Assembly: GCA_031267685.1 (NCBI GenBank)
Contig: JAIRYV010000064.1
Coordinates: 124,001-188,000 of the forward strand
Direction: 5' to 3'
Origin: Treponema sp.
Lineage (GTDB): Bacteria; Spirochaetota; Spirochaetia; Treponematales; Breznakiellaceae
DNA: 64,000 bases
In this document: positions 20,398 through 29,172 of the stretch, piece after piece
Position numbering within the stretch: position 1 is the stretch's first letter
Layout: every line of letters begins with the position of its first letter
Program-made: the position numbers and the translations under genes
The notes under the pieces: model-generated
What the model saw: only the letters and a program-made list of their open reading frames with translations
The model's database searches: none
What the model was told of the DNA's origin: nothing

Positions 20398-20505
20398 ATA
20401 TTGTTGGTGTACCAGTGGATTATGTTGATGTTTTGACGCATATTGTTGGTGTACCCAGATACTATGTTGATGTTTTGATACATTATGTTGATAAACCAGC
20501 GCAAA
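20398..20505. repeat. 21/42-bp array adjoining the previous one
   Basis: About five 21-base units of a different sequence, each containing a variant of TATGTTGAT or TATTGTTGGT, arranged in pairs so that 42 bases repeat almost perfectly. It follows the AACACTTTGTT array without a gap and keeps the same phase. The rest of 20505-20615 shows no gene. Confidence 0.8.
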
Positions 20506-20615
20506 ATATTGTTTCACCCGGCAGATAGATATACCCAGACAAGAAACATATTCAAGCACTCAGGAACTATTTGAGAAGTCCCTACGCCTAAAGGTGTTGG
20601 GACTTCTCTAGCTTT

Positions 20616-23225
20616 TTACTGATACAATACCGCCATTGACAATCCCGGCAATGTTACCGTGCCTTCAATGATCGTGAGCGCTCTTGTTCCGGCATTGGAT
20701 GCATCCACAACTTGGTTCCAAGTACCAGTTTCAGGAAGCGTGAGCGTTACTGGATCACTGTTCGCGTTATAGGCAACGAAGATCGTCTTCCATGCATCGC
20801 CATTAGCGTTGTCTTTTAACACAAAGCTCACAACGCGGTTTTTTTGCTCTAACACTTCCATATGACTCTCAATGTCTGCTTTCGTATCCATGCGGAAGGC
20901 GGAATGAGCGCGGCGTAGGGCGATAAGACCAGTGTAGTAATCAATAACCGTGCTGTAGCGTGAGGCGTTTTCCCAGCGGATGCGATTAATGGCGTCTGGA
21001 CTGGCATAACTATTGTGATCCCCGAACTTGGTTCGTAAGAACTCATCGCCAGCTTGAAAGAAAGGGACGCCCTGAGCGGTAAAGATGATGCCGTTGGCAA
21101 GTAATACTGACTTCACCGCGTCGTTATCAAACAACGGCTTGTTTGAGTCAATGAGGCTGTAAGGATTGTTTTTAAGATCACTTGCCCCCAAAGACCTAGC
21201 AATTTTGTCCCAGAGGTTAAGGTTATCGTGGGCTGTAACGTAGTTGATACTCTCGCTTGCCTGCGCTGTGAAGTCATTGACAGAACCCATGACGCCGTAC
21301 ACGATGCGGTCTTCAGTGCCAGCCAATCCGGTTGCAAAGCCTTTGCCTGTTCCATCGCTGTCGCCCTTAATCGCTGTTCTGATGTTATCGTTAAACACCG
21401 CGAAGCCCTTGTTCTTCTGCTTACCTTTGGTGGTTTGCAGCTGCTGTTCCAGTGGTGAACCACCTGCCTGCCACGGTTCTCCATAGACAATGATGCTCGG
21501 ATCAACCTTAGCGCGAAGCTCTTGAGTGATTTGTTCCATGGTTGGCACATCGATCAATCCCATGAGGTCAAAGCGGAAGCCATCTATGCCGTACTCTTGC
21601 GCCCAGTAGAGGCAAGACTCAACGATGAACTTGCGTACCATAGGATGCTCTGATGCAACTTCATTGCCGCACGCTGAACCATTCGCATAGTCTCCAGTGT
21701 CGGTGAGTCGGTAGTAGTATTGAGGGACTGCCGCATCAAAGGGCGTGCTGCCTGTTTCAAAGGTATGGTTATACACAACGTCCATCACAATGCGTATACC
21801 GGCGTTATGAAGCGCCTGCACCATGGCTTTGAATTCTCGGATGCGCGATGTTGGGTCTTGCGGGTTGGTAGCATATAAACCCTCTGGTACGTTGTAGTTA
21901 CGCGGGTCATAGCCCCAGTTGAACTTAGGGTTTGGCGACGATGGATCATCAACAGTAAGCTCGTTCAGCGAGGCGAAGTCAAAACTTGGCAGTAAATGAA
22001 CGTGCGTAATACCGAGCGCCTTGAGATGGTCGACGCCGCTTGCTGCGCCTGTGCTGTTTTTGGTAGCTGTCTCGGTAAAAGCAAGGAACTTACCTTTGTT
22101 AGTCATGCCACTATCATCGTCAATCGAGAAGTCTCGTACATGAAGCTCGTACAACACGGCGTCCTGCATATTGCCAGAGAAGGCTGGTCGTACTGTTGGC
22201 TGCCAAGGTGTTGGATTGGTTGCGGCGAGGTTAACGATTGCCATGCGTTGTCCATTTGCCGACACAGCCTTAGCATACGGATCAGCGGCGTAATGTACTG
22301 TACCGTCAACGAACTCAACGCGATAGAGGTAATACTTACCGTCGAGGTTTCCTGTTACTAATGCTGTCCAGACGCCGGTAGTTGGGTTCTTAGTCATGGT
22401 GTTCACGTTTGTGGTCTCGTGGTTTGTAACCTTACCTTCAGCGTTATACACGCCGGCGTCGTCATACAGTGCCACGGACACTGCTGTTGCAGTTGGTGAC
22501 CAGAGTTTGAACACGCTCTGAGCTGCTGCATAGGTAACGCCGAGGTCGTTGCCTTCATAGTAGAAAGGCTCCAGAATGTCGCGCATAGTCAGTGGCTTAT
22601 CAGCGTGTTTGCCACTTTCGTCGCGCACTATATATGCTTTGGACACATCGGTAATAGCTTCATCAAGCGTGATGATTACCTGCTTACTCGTCTTACCCTT
22701 ACGGGCGGAGCTGGCGAGTCGTTGTTCGCCCTGATACACTGTGAAGACGCCATAGTCTTCTGGCGTGTCCATAAGCCTGACAAGAACTTCGGTAGTGCTA
22801 TCTGCCACAGCGAACTGTATTGGTGGCGTAGCGGTTACTGGTTTTGTTGTATAAATCGTTTCATCTCCCTGCATAATCCATATCTCCTTTGCTTTAGTGA
22901 ATCGGTCGGGGTTTGTATCCTTCTCAGCCCAATCGTTACCCGGCTCGCTTCGTCGCACAATCACGCCATATTCGTCGCTCTGTGTGATTTCCGCGCCAAT
23001 AGCCGCGGTAACGAAGCCGCTGGCATCCTTATCCCTAAAGGCAAACCCCTTACCTTCGCCGCCTATGGGCCATACCCAGAGGTTCCATTCATCGTAAACC
23101 CCATCATAACGGTAGTAATGCACTGTGAGTACCGCTTCTGTGTTTACGGATGATGTTGTTGCTGGCGTTTCCTTCATGCACGAGTATAGCGTGAATAACG
23201 AAACGATGATAGACAGTTTCTTCAT
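20616..23225 (-). CDS. Type I pullulanase, lipoprotein (GH13)
   Basis: Debranching enzyme that cleaves alpha-1,6 bonds in pullulan and branched alpha-glucans, about 869 residues. A lipoprotein signal ends in LYSC, so it is anchored at the cell surface or periplasm. Then come a PUD/CBM41-like starch-binding domain (YYRYDGVYDEWNLWVW), a CBM48 region, and the GH13 barrel with the pullulanase mark NWGYDPRNYNVPEG. Catalytic residues are the Asp in GFRFDLMGL (about 555), the Glu in VYGEPWQAGG (about 582) and the Asp in TAHDNLNLWD (about 667). AAAGGAG before ATG 23225 and the signal peptide exclude the longer frame from 23288. It shares an upstream operator with the maltodextrin operon. Confidence 0.93.
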   Translation of the reverse strand: MKKLSIIVSLFTLYSCMKETPATTSSVNTEAVLTVHYYRYDGVYDEWNLWVWPIGGEGKGFAFRDKDASGFVTAAIGAEITQSDEYGVIVRRSEPGNDWAEKDTNPDRFTKAKEIWIMQGDETIYTTKPVTATPPIQFAVADSTTEVLVRLMDTPEDYGVFTVYQGEQRLASSARKGKTSKQVIITLDEAITDVSKAYIVRDESGKHADKPLTMRDILEPFYYEGNDLGVTYAAAQSVFKLWSPTATAVSVALYDDAGVYNAEGKVTNHETTNVNTMTKNPTTGVWTALVTGNLDGKYYLYRVEFVDGTVHYAADPYAKAVSANGQRMAIVNLAATNPTPWQPTVRPAFSGNMQDAVLYELHVRDFSIDDDSGMTNKGKFLAFTETATKNSTGAASGVDHLKALGITHVHLLPSFDFASLNELTVDDPSSPNPKFNWGYDPRNYNVPEGLYATNPQDPTSRIREFKAMVQALHNAGIRIVMDVVYNHTFETGSTPFDAAVPQYYYRLTDTGDYANGSACGNEVASEHPMVRKFIVESCLYWAQEYGIDGFRFDLMGLIDVPTMEQITQELRAKVDPSIIVYGEPWQAGGSPLEQQLQTTKGKQKNKGFAVFNDNIRTAIKGDSDGTGKGFATGLAGTEDRIVYGVMGSVNDFTAQASESINYVTAHDNLNLWDKIARSLGASDLKNNPYSLIDSNKPLFDNDAVKSVLLANGIIFTAQGVPFFQAGDEFLRTKFGDHNSYASPDAINRIRWENASRYSTVIDYYTGLIALRRAHSAFRMDTKADIESHMEVLEQKNRVVSFVLKDNANGDAWKTIFVAYNANSDPVTLTLPETGTWNQVVDASNAGTRALTIIEGTVTLPGLSMAVLYQ

Positions 23226-23237
23226 AGCTTCTCCTTT

Positions 23238-23253
23238 GGTGTTACGTAACACC
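23238..23253. promoter_or_regulatory. 16-bp operator palindrome upstream of pullulanase
   Basis: GGTGTTACGTAACACC, a perfect palindrome directly upstream of the ribosome binding site. An identical palindrome lies at the same place before the GH13 gene of the maltodextrin operon (52094-52109). Sixteen identical bases at two functionally linked genes indicate a shared repressor or activator site, perhaps of the LacI or GntR type; the regulator is not in the window. Confidence 0.8.
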
Positions 23254-23261
23254 TCTATAAC

Positions 23262-23288
23262 GTTATACGAGCTTAATAGAACTGTCAA
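23262..23288 (-). promoter_or_regulatory. Possible pullulanase promoter with a palindromic -10 region
   Basis: On the minus strand TTGACA (23288-23283) is followed after 15 bases by TATAAC (23267-23262), which lies in the 12-base palindrome TATAACGTTATA (23256-23267). The short spacer suggests a promoter that needs help or is regulated. The operator palindrome follows immediately downstream. Confidence 0.5.
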
Positions 23289-23681
23289 TCTTATAAAAAT
23301 GAAATTGATACATTGCTCATATCCCTTTACACGAAGGGATGAGGCGGCGTTCCGAGTAACGCTGCCTTAGAAACTGTTTATTGATGTCTAACACCGCAGG
23401 GGATGGCTTATCAAGCCGTCAGACCGTTGGTGTTAGCCTCCATCGCGTTATTGCGCTGCATCTGTGATGGCTATGGCTTTGTGGTTAGAACCGTACCTGC
23501 TTTGAGCGTCTTTAGCTGCAGTATTTTCGGACACGCCCCATATGGGGCGGGGTATTATTATAGATAAGATGCTTATATGGCTTTTTATGGTGAATCCCAC
23601 TTTTTGTGTCGTAAGATAGACTTTTTTAGAGCCATGAACCACACGAATTCTGTTTGTGTGGTTCATGGTAACGTTTTATTT
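23289..23681. other. Intergenic stretch with palindromes, no gene
   Basis: No supported gene. It holds the perfect palindrome CGCCCCATATGGGGCG (23534-23549) and a 13-bp hairpin at 23632-23668. Short open frames have no ribosome binding site or family. Confidence 0.5.
23632..23668. terminator. 13-bp hairpin downstream of the nupQ-like gene
   Basis: CCATGAACCACAC (23632-23644) pairs perfectly with 23656-23668 around an 11-base loop, 14 bases after the permease stop codon on the minus strand. There is no clean T-run on the minus strand, so it may act by stabilising the mRNA end rather than by intrinsic termination. Confidence 0.5.
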
Positions 23682-24581
23682 CTAATTTCGGCCTTTGTCA
23701 TAAGGCTGGCCTGATGCGCGGGGTGCGTAGTCTTTGCCGCTGAATAACACCAGTGTTATCAAAGTGATGAAATAGGGCAGGGCGCTGAAGAATTCAGATG
23801 GAATGAATTGCAGGCTTTGTATGTTGATGATGTTTACCGCAAGTGCCGATGACGCGCCGAATAAAAATGACGCGCCCAGTATGCCGAGCGGAAGCCAGCG
23901 GCCAAACGAAACCGCGGCAAGGGCAATAAACCCCTTACCGTTGATAGTGGTTTGTGTGTACTGAATGTCCTGCGTCAGCACAATGCACGCGCCGGCAAGT
24001 CCAGCTAGAGCGCCTGAAATAAGTACGGCGGTGTAGCGGATTGTCAGCACGCTGACGCCGGCAGACGCCAGTGCTTGGGGGTGTTCGCCGCAGGCGCGGA
24101 GACGCAATCCGATTGGCCGCTTGTATAACACAAACCAGCTTATTAGCAGAATCACCAAGGCAATCCATGCAGTGGGATAAATACCACCGGGGCCGGGAAG
24201 CATACCCATGCGGGGATTCATCGTGCGGTCCATTCTAAAGAGCAGTTGGCAGAAAAAAACCGTGATGCCGTTCGCTAAGAGGTTGATGCCAGTGCCAGAG
24301 ATAACCTGATCAGCGCGGAGGCTGATGGAGGCAAAGGCGTGAATCAGCGAAAAGAGACAGCCGAAGAACGCGCCTACAAACAGTGCCAACGGTATCGAAA
24401 AGCCGATGCTCTTTTCCATGAGTACATGAGTGGTCGCGGCAGCCATTGCGCCAATAGACATGAGTCCTTCCAGCGCGATGTTCACCACGCCAGCGCGTTC
24501 ACAGATCATGCCGCCGGTGGCTGCAATGAGTATGGGCGCAACGATCATCAGGGTAGATGGAAGCATATTAAGTAGGTTCAT
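23682..24581 (-). CDS. Nucleoside/simple-sugar ABC permease, NupQ type
   Basis: Inner-membrane permease of the BMP/Nup branch (nucleoside uptake in Firmicutes and spirochaetes), 299 residues. Typical features are the N-terminal helix pair, GMICERAGVVNIALEGLM, and the later GKGFIALAAVSFGRWLPLG. The start overlaps the stop of the preceding permease gene (ATGA at 24578-24581). The ATPase (NupO) and BMP-type binding lipoprotein normally encoded with it are not adjacent, so they must lie elsewhere or be lost. Confidence 0.88.
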   Translation of the reverse strand: MNLLNMLPSTLMIVAPILIAATGGMICERAGVVNIALEGLMSIGAMAAATTHVLMEKSIGFSIPLALFVGAFFGCLFSLIHAFASISLRADQVISGTGINLLANGITVFFCQLLFRMDRTMNPRMGMLPGPGGIYPTAWIALVILLISWFVLYKRPIGLRLRACGEHPQALASAGVSVLTIRYTAVLISGALAGLAGACIVLTQDIQYTQTTINGKGFIALAAVSFGRWLPLGILGASFLFGASSALAVNIINIQSLQFIPSEFFSALPYFITLITLVLFSGKDYAPRASGQPYDKGRN

Positions 24582-25741
24582 TGGTCAGACACTCCTGGTA
24601 TTTCTTGAACTGCCTTGCGTGTCTTGAGGTGTTCTTTCATCCGCCAGTCAATGAAGATACGGACCCCGGCACGAAGGGATATAAAGACCACGATCAGACC
24701 CATGATGATCGAGGTGATTTCTTTGGGGATTTGACGCGATTGCATGAGCGGCTGGGCTGACTTGAGCATACCGAACAAGAGTCCGGACAGGGCGGTTCCC
24801 CATGCAGTGCTGTTGCCCACGAGCGCCACGGCAATGCCGTCAAACCCGTAGCCGTCCTGTGTGGAAAGCACGCGCCCGGACGGAAACAGGCCGAGCGCCA
24901 CTACAGCGCCTGCGAGTCCGGCAAACGCGCCGCTGATCGCCATTGCCGCCGTAATGTTACTGTTGACGCTGATGCCGCTATAACGCGCCGCGTCTTTATT
25001 GAGACCCGTGGCCCGCAGCGCATAACCCAGCCGCGTCTGACCCATAACGATCCAGTAAAACAGGATCGCGGCGAGGGTGATGTATAATCCATAGTTCAAG
25101 CGGGACTGGTTAGTGATGGCTTCCAGAAAAGGACTGGACAGCCGTGCTGTTGCTGGAAAGGGCGGTGTCTGAAAGGTGTTACTGCCCGGTATGAGCAGGG
25201 TGAAGTAGCGGGAAGCGTAGTAGGCGATGTAGTTCATCATAATAGTGGCCACGACCTCTGACACACTGAACTTTGCCTTGAGGAAGCCGACCACACCGCC
25301 CCAGACCGCGCCTGCTGCCAGCGCCGCGACGAGTGCTAAAGCCCAGTGCAGTCCCGGAACCTGCGGGCCATAGATGGCCACGAGCTGCGCCACGGTCAGG
25401 CCCACGATGTACTGCCCCTCTGCACCGATATTGAAGAGGCCGGTTTGCGCCGCGAATGCCATTGAGAAGCCGCAGAGTATGAGTGGCAGAGACATGACCA
25501 GCCATTCGCCAATGTAGCGTGCGTTCCAGCGCCCTGAACGCAGGTCCAAACCCGTGATGACCTGTACGATTGCTGAGTACATCCCACCCGGATTCCGGCC
25601 TACCAGAAAAATCAGAATAGTTCCGACAAAGAAGCCAAGCAGGACTACGGCCACTGACAGCAGGGCGTTAGAGCCAGTGAAAGCTTTGAGAATTTCATCA
25701 CGTAAGTTCTTGTTTGGTATATAGGTACCAGGCTCAGTCAT
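24578..25741 (-). CDS. Nucleoside/simple-sugar ABC permease, NupP type
   Basis: First permease of the pair, about 387 residues, with many membrane segments and the family passage AAQTGLFNIGAEGQYIVG followed by GYALRATGLNKDAARY and DGYGFDGIAVALVG. ATG 25741 has a GAGG six bases upstream; a TTG-started extension to 25762 is less likely. A palindrome (25753-25767) lies just upstream. With the next gene it forms a permease-only operon. Confidence 0.88.
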   Translation of the reverse strand: MTEPGTYIPNKNLRDEILKAFTGSNALLSVAVVLLGFFVGTILIFLVGRNPGGMYSAIVQVITGLDLRSGRWNARYIGEWLVMSLPLILCGFSMAFAAQTGLFNIGAEGQYIVGLTVAQLVAIYGPQVPGLHWALALVAALAAGAVWGGVVGFLKAKFSVSEVVATIMMNYIAYYASRYFTLLIPGSNTFQTPPFPATARLSSPFLEAITNQSRLNYGLYITLAAILFYWIVMGQTRLGYALRATGLNKDAARYSGISVNSNITAAMAISGAFAGLAGAVVALGLFPSGRVLSTQDGYGFDGIAVALVGNSTAWGTALSGLLFGMLKSAQPLMQSRQIPKEITSIIMGLIVVFISLRAGVRIFIDWRMKEHLKTRKAVQEIPGVSDQ

Positions 25742-25752
25742 AGGCGCCTCAT

Positions 25753-25767
25753 GCGTATACAATACGC
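25753..25767. promoter_or_regulatory. Perfect 6-3-6 inverted repeat before nupP-like gene
   Basis: GCGTAT, ACA, ATACGC. It is placed 12 bases upstream of the start codon, where it could be an operator or a small hairpin in the leader. A possible promoter (TTGAAC, 18 bases, GATAAA on the minus strand) lies upstream of it. No second copy was seen in the window. Confidence 0.4.
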
Positions 25768-25801
25768 TTTATCCTCAAGTCTGTATAGCTGGTTCAATCC
25801 A

Positions 25802-25830
25802 GAAACCTCACCACAAAGTGGCAAGGTTTC
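25802..25830 (-). terminator. Hairpin at the end of the Gld-type operon
   Basis: GAAACCT at one end pairs with AGGTTTC at the other, with a further CCAC/GTGG inner stem, 13 bases after the stop of the DUF4340 gene. No T-run follows on the minus strand, so its role as terminator is uncertain. Confidence 0.45.
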
Positions 25831-25842
25831 CTAACGTTGAAC

Positions 25843-26859
25843 CTAAAAAGTGAAGAGCGTATTCTTGCGCCATTCGGACAAGGCGAACACTAAGCCGCTC
25901 CGCGCATTGCTGCCTTCGGCAATCGCACTGTGGCGACTATTTTCCAGCGGTGGGCCAAGCCTGATGACGCGACTGCTGCCGTCCCCCAGCTCCAGCCTGA
26001 CCCAGGCTACGTCAAAAACCGGATCACTGGCCTGTATTGAGGTAACAAAATCATCCCCTTCAAAACCCAGAAGCCCCCGGATATATGACTCAACTTGCTG
26101 AACATCAGCATCCCGCTCGCCGGACGAGTCTGAGATGATCCAACCGCTTCCATTCCGCGTCAGGGTTTGCTCTGACACCTGCGCAGGCAGTGCTTCCTCC
26201 TCGCTGGTGTCAGAGTCGGTAGGCGGCGCATGGATAACTACGCGCTGAACCGCGTCAACACCGGTCGAAACGCTTCCAGTATCCGGGAAGAGGCGTAGGT
26301 TATACCACGACGTAATGGAACTCAGGGCATAGGAAGCTATCGTACTGCTTGCGCTCGATCGAACCTCGTCCTGATTGTTTTTACGCATATATACCGCGCC
26401 CAGCATATCAGCATCCCCCACAAGTAGATCGAGAAGCGGAGCTTCGGATAGACCGCCCCGAATCACGATATGGTCTGCACTATCCTCAGTAAGGCCAAAG
26501 CGCTCATGGGAAGAGGAACCCCGCAACAGATACGGGGCTTTGGTTGACAACACATGGAGCAGGTCTTCAACGCGAAGCTGTTTCGCTGGATAGTCAATGC
26601 TGTCGCGGGTAACAAACCATTCGCCGCTCTTCCGCACAAGGCTGATACTTGACCCGTCGTGAAAGAGTTCGATACGGTCAGCCTGCTCAACCCATTTCTC
26701 GTCAAGCCATGCGTAGTTTGCGTCGCGTGTGTTTATCCGCTCTGGCTCGAAGATGAGAGTTCCTGTGTAGATAAGCGCCAGCGCCACGACCAGGCCGGTA
26801 AGAATGTATATCTTCCGGTATATCTTTTTTGTATAAACACTCATACCACTGTTAGACAT
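25843..26859 (-). CDS. DUF4340 protein of the Gld-type ABC system
   Basis: A 338-residue protein with one N-terminal membrane segment (residues about 14-34) and a large extracytoplasmic part. The DUF4340 pattern is visible in ADRIELFHDGSSISLVRKSGEWFV, followed by the ERFGLTEDSA section, and it repeats in weaker form later. In many genomes DUF4340 genes close operons encoding an ABC ATPase, an ABC-2 permease and a GldG-like protein, exactly as here. GGAGG precedes ATG 26859, which overlaps the upstream gene by eight bases. Molecular role is not known. Confidence 0.85.
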   Translation of the reverse strand: MSNSGMSVYTKKIYRKIYILTGLVVALALIYTGTLIFEPERINTRDANYAWLDEKWVEQADRIELFHDGSSISLVRKSGEWFVTRDSIDYPAKQLRVEDLLHVLSTKAPYLLRGSSSHERFGLTEDSADHIVIRGGLSEAPLLDLLVGDADMLGAVYMRKNNQDEVRSSASSTIASYALSSITSWYNLRLFPDTGSVSTGVDAVQRVVIHAPPTDSDTSEEEALPAQVSEQTLTRNGSGWIISDSSGERDADVQQVESYIRGLLGFEGDDFVTSIQASDPVFDVAWVRLELGDGSSRVIRLGPPLENSRHSAIAEGSNARSGLVFALSEWRKNTLFTF

Positions 26860-28447
26860 GTTCGTTTCCTCCTTTTGCTCTGCGTTTTCGCTGCCATGCC
26901 AGACACACGCCCATGATGATCACCGCAAGCGGGATCAGGATTACGTTAAGTGTGCGCGCCCAGCCCATAGCCGCTGCTTCCCTCTGCGGGTTTGCAATCT
27001 TGTCCAGCCGTGCGCCCGTACTTTGCCGGCTCCTAATGCTGATGATGTCGTCATCAGCACAGAGCCAGAGCGCGGCCTGTACCAGAAAATCGAGGTTCTG
27101 CCGACGCTGTATATAGGCTGAACCAACATCGCTGTCCGCAATTACAATGATACGCGATTCTTTGGCAGTGGCTGGCAACTCAGGCAGTTCCTCTGCGGAG
27201 CCTTCCCGAATGGGCTTTGCCGCGCCGGCAAAATAGCTGGGGAAAACGCCGGAAAGCGCGGCTCCAAACGTCTTCTTCCCTGTGGTAGCGGCAACCTCAG
27301 CTTCCAGAAGATACGCGGGGGCATCTGGACTGACCGAGAAATCTGTAGTCTCAAGCCATGCCTGCTCCGTGCTAGTAAAAAGCACTTCGGCCTGTATGCC
27401 TTCCGGCGGATTCAACTCAAGGTGATTTGGCCAAAACAGGTCAAGGCCATTAAAACGCGCTGTAAGCGGATGACTCGGATTCCCGTTCTGGGACAACACA
27501 CCAATCCAGAGCGGGTATTGAACATAGCGCTGTTGCAGAGCGCCGTAAGCGTTTTGCGTTGTATACGCCAGGAAAAGCGCCGAGCGGTCAAGCGCCAGTT
27601 CCGGCTTAACCGTTGCCCCGTAAAATGAAACCATAGATAGAAGCCCCTTATCCATCATAAGCCGCGCTGTAGGCATACTCTGGGTATCGATAAACACTCC
27701 CTCAACCGCAAAAAGTACCTTGCCGCCGTTCTGAATGTAATGGTCAATACGGTAGAGCGACCAATCGTCCAGATATTCAGTCCCACCCAGCACGAAAAGC
27801 GCAGGCAGACTGGCTGGAATCTCTTCACCAACACTGAATTCCCGTAGGCGGAAACCTGACATATCGAAAATCTGTCCAATATACTCATAATCATTGGTAA
27901 GACTACGAGTGGAATCGCCGACAAGCACGCCAATCTCCCGTGTATCTCCCTGTACCAGCGAGCGTATACGACTCGTCAGGTCGTATTCAAGGGTATCAAG
28001 CGAGAATACCATTGGCAGGACTTCCACCTGATCGAGGTATTCAATGGCAATACCAGAGTAAACTGTGGCAAAACTCGTCTGATCCTGCTCCTCAGTCTGT
28101 ATCTGCTGTGGCTGGATACCGAGCATTTCCATCTCCATGCTGAGGTTTGCCTTAACCGGATCGCGCACAGAAACCCGAATCTTGCCATGTGAGTAGGCGG
28201 CGTATTCGCGTAAAAGGTCTTCGATCTCCCCAGGTATTGGATGTATGGCAGAGAGCTTTTCAGAGAGGTAATAGGTAATCCCCACCTGATCCGGAATCTC
28301 AGTGTAGAGGTTCCGCGAAACAGCGGAAATTGTATACATCTGGTCTGTGGTCAGATCAAGCCTGAACCATAAGTTTCGGCTTATGAGCAGGCTAAGCGCA
28401 ATAACGGCAATGCTCAAAACCGTGATAATGACATGTTGTTTTTTCAA
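26852..28447 (-). CDS. GldG-like ABC transporter auxiliary protein
   Basis: About 531 residues with an N-terminal membrane helix, a long extracytoplasmic region (DUF4350/GldG-type, with DPVKANLSMEMEMLGI and KVLFAVEGVFIDTQ) and a C-terminal membrane helix. In Bacteroidetes GldG works with GldA and GldF, a transporter first linked to gliding motility; homologues in other phyla have no proven role. GGAGG at the end of the permease gene sits five bases before TTG 28447, which gives the natural beginning MKKQHVIITV. The in-frame ATG at 28459 has almost no spacing to a ribosome binding site and is less likely. Confidence 0.85.
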   Translation of the reverse strand: MKKQHVIITVLSIAVIALSLLISRNLWFRLDLTTDQMYTISAVSRNLYTEIPDQVGITYYLSEKLSAIHPIPGEIEDLLREYAAYSHGKIRVSVRDPVKANLSMEMEMLGIQPQQIQTEEQDQTSFATVYSGIAIEYLDQVEVLPMVFSLDTLEYDLTSRIRSLVQGDTREIGVLVGDSTRSLTNDYEYIGQIFDMSGFRLREFSVGEEIPASLPALFVLGGTEYLDDWSLYRIDHYIQNGGKVLFAVEGVFIDTQSMPTARLMMDKGLLSMVSFYGATVKPELALDRSALFLAYTTQNAYGALQQRYVQYPLWIGVLSQNGNPSHPLTARFNGLDLFWPNHLELNPPEGIQAEVLFTSTEQAWLETTDFSVSPDAPAYLLEAEVAATTGKKTFGAALSGVFPSYFAGAAKPIREGSAEELPELPATAKESRIIVIADSDVGSAYIQRRQNLDFLVQAALWLCADDDIISIRSRQSTGARLDKIANPQREAAAMGWARTLNVILIPLAVIIMGVCLAWQRKRRAKGGNEHV

Positions 28448-28449
28448 AA

Positions 28450-29172
28450 CTACCTCCATTTCCTGAATAGCAGGACACGAGTATTAAGGAAGAGAAACAG
28501 CAGCGTTGTTAGTATGAAAAAGGCTAGGTCTCTCGTATCAATGATACCTTTAGAAAAAGTCTCAAAGTGAAAGGCCAGAGAAATAAAGTTAAGCGCCTCG
28601 CTCAAGGGGAGCGGCAGGTTAAAACTCTGGGTAACCTGGCTGATCAGGGTTATCACCAGCAACACAACCGCTATGCCGAGAAAGGCTCCTGCTTGGTTCT
28701 TGGACAGACAGGACAGAAGCAAGCCCAGAGCCACGCTTGACGCGGCAAGTAACAACGCGCCCACATACTCACCAGCGATAACCCCGCTATCAAAGTTCCC
28801 CAGAGGGAGGAGGCTGAGCGGTACAGGAAGCGTAAGCACCAGTATCCCGGCGACAACCGTGAACGAGGCAATGAACTTCCCCAACACGAGATCCCAGTCT
28901 GAGAACGGCATGGTGAGCAGAAGCTCAATGCTCCCCAGCTTACGTTCTTCTGCCCAGCTTTTCATAGTTATTGCTGGAATCACCATGATGAAGGCCAGCG
29001 GAAACGCCGCAAAAAAGATGCGGAGGTTCGCGCTGTCCATAGCAAAAAAGTGCTGGTAATAGAATAGCCATATCGAGACAAAGAGCAGGAAGAATACCGT
29101 AATCCCGTACAGAACCGGCGATATGCTATAAGAATAGAGTTCCTTCTTCGCCAACGCCATTATTTTGCTCAT
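28450..29172 (-). CDS. ABC-2 type permease, GldF-like
   Basis: Inner-membrane permease of 240 residues with six hydrophobic segments and the ABC-2 signature region AITMKSWAEERKLGSIELLLTMP. It overlaps the ATPase gene by ATGA (29169-29172), with GGAGG nine bases upstream, and is the membrane partner of that ATPase. Confidence 0.88.
   Translation of the reverse strand: MSKIMALAKKELYSYSISPVLYGITVFFLLFVSIWLFYYQHFFAMDSANLRIFFAAFPLAFIMVIPAITMKSWAEERKLGSIELLLTMPFSDWDLVLGKFIASFTVVAGILVLTLPVPLSLLPLGNFDSGVIAGEYVGALLLAASSVALGLLLSCLSKNQAGAFLGIAVVLLVITLISQVTQSFNLPLPLSEALNFISLAFHFETFSKGIIDTRDLAFFILTTLLFLFLNTRVLLFRKWR

Noticed and set aside
19920-20504. 194-codon minus-strand frame over the AACACTTTGTT array
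   Set aside because: Its first part is heptad repeat and its last part is the methyltransferase remnant; no start signal, so it is a chance fusion.
23448-23666. 72-codon minus-strand frame downstream of nupQ-like gene
   Set aside because: It includes the 13-bp terminator-like hairpin and has no ribosome binding site or family.
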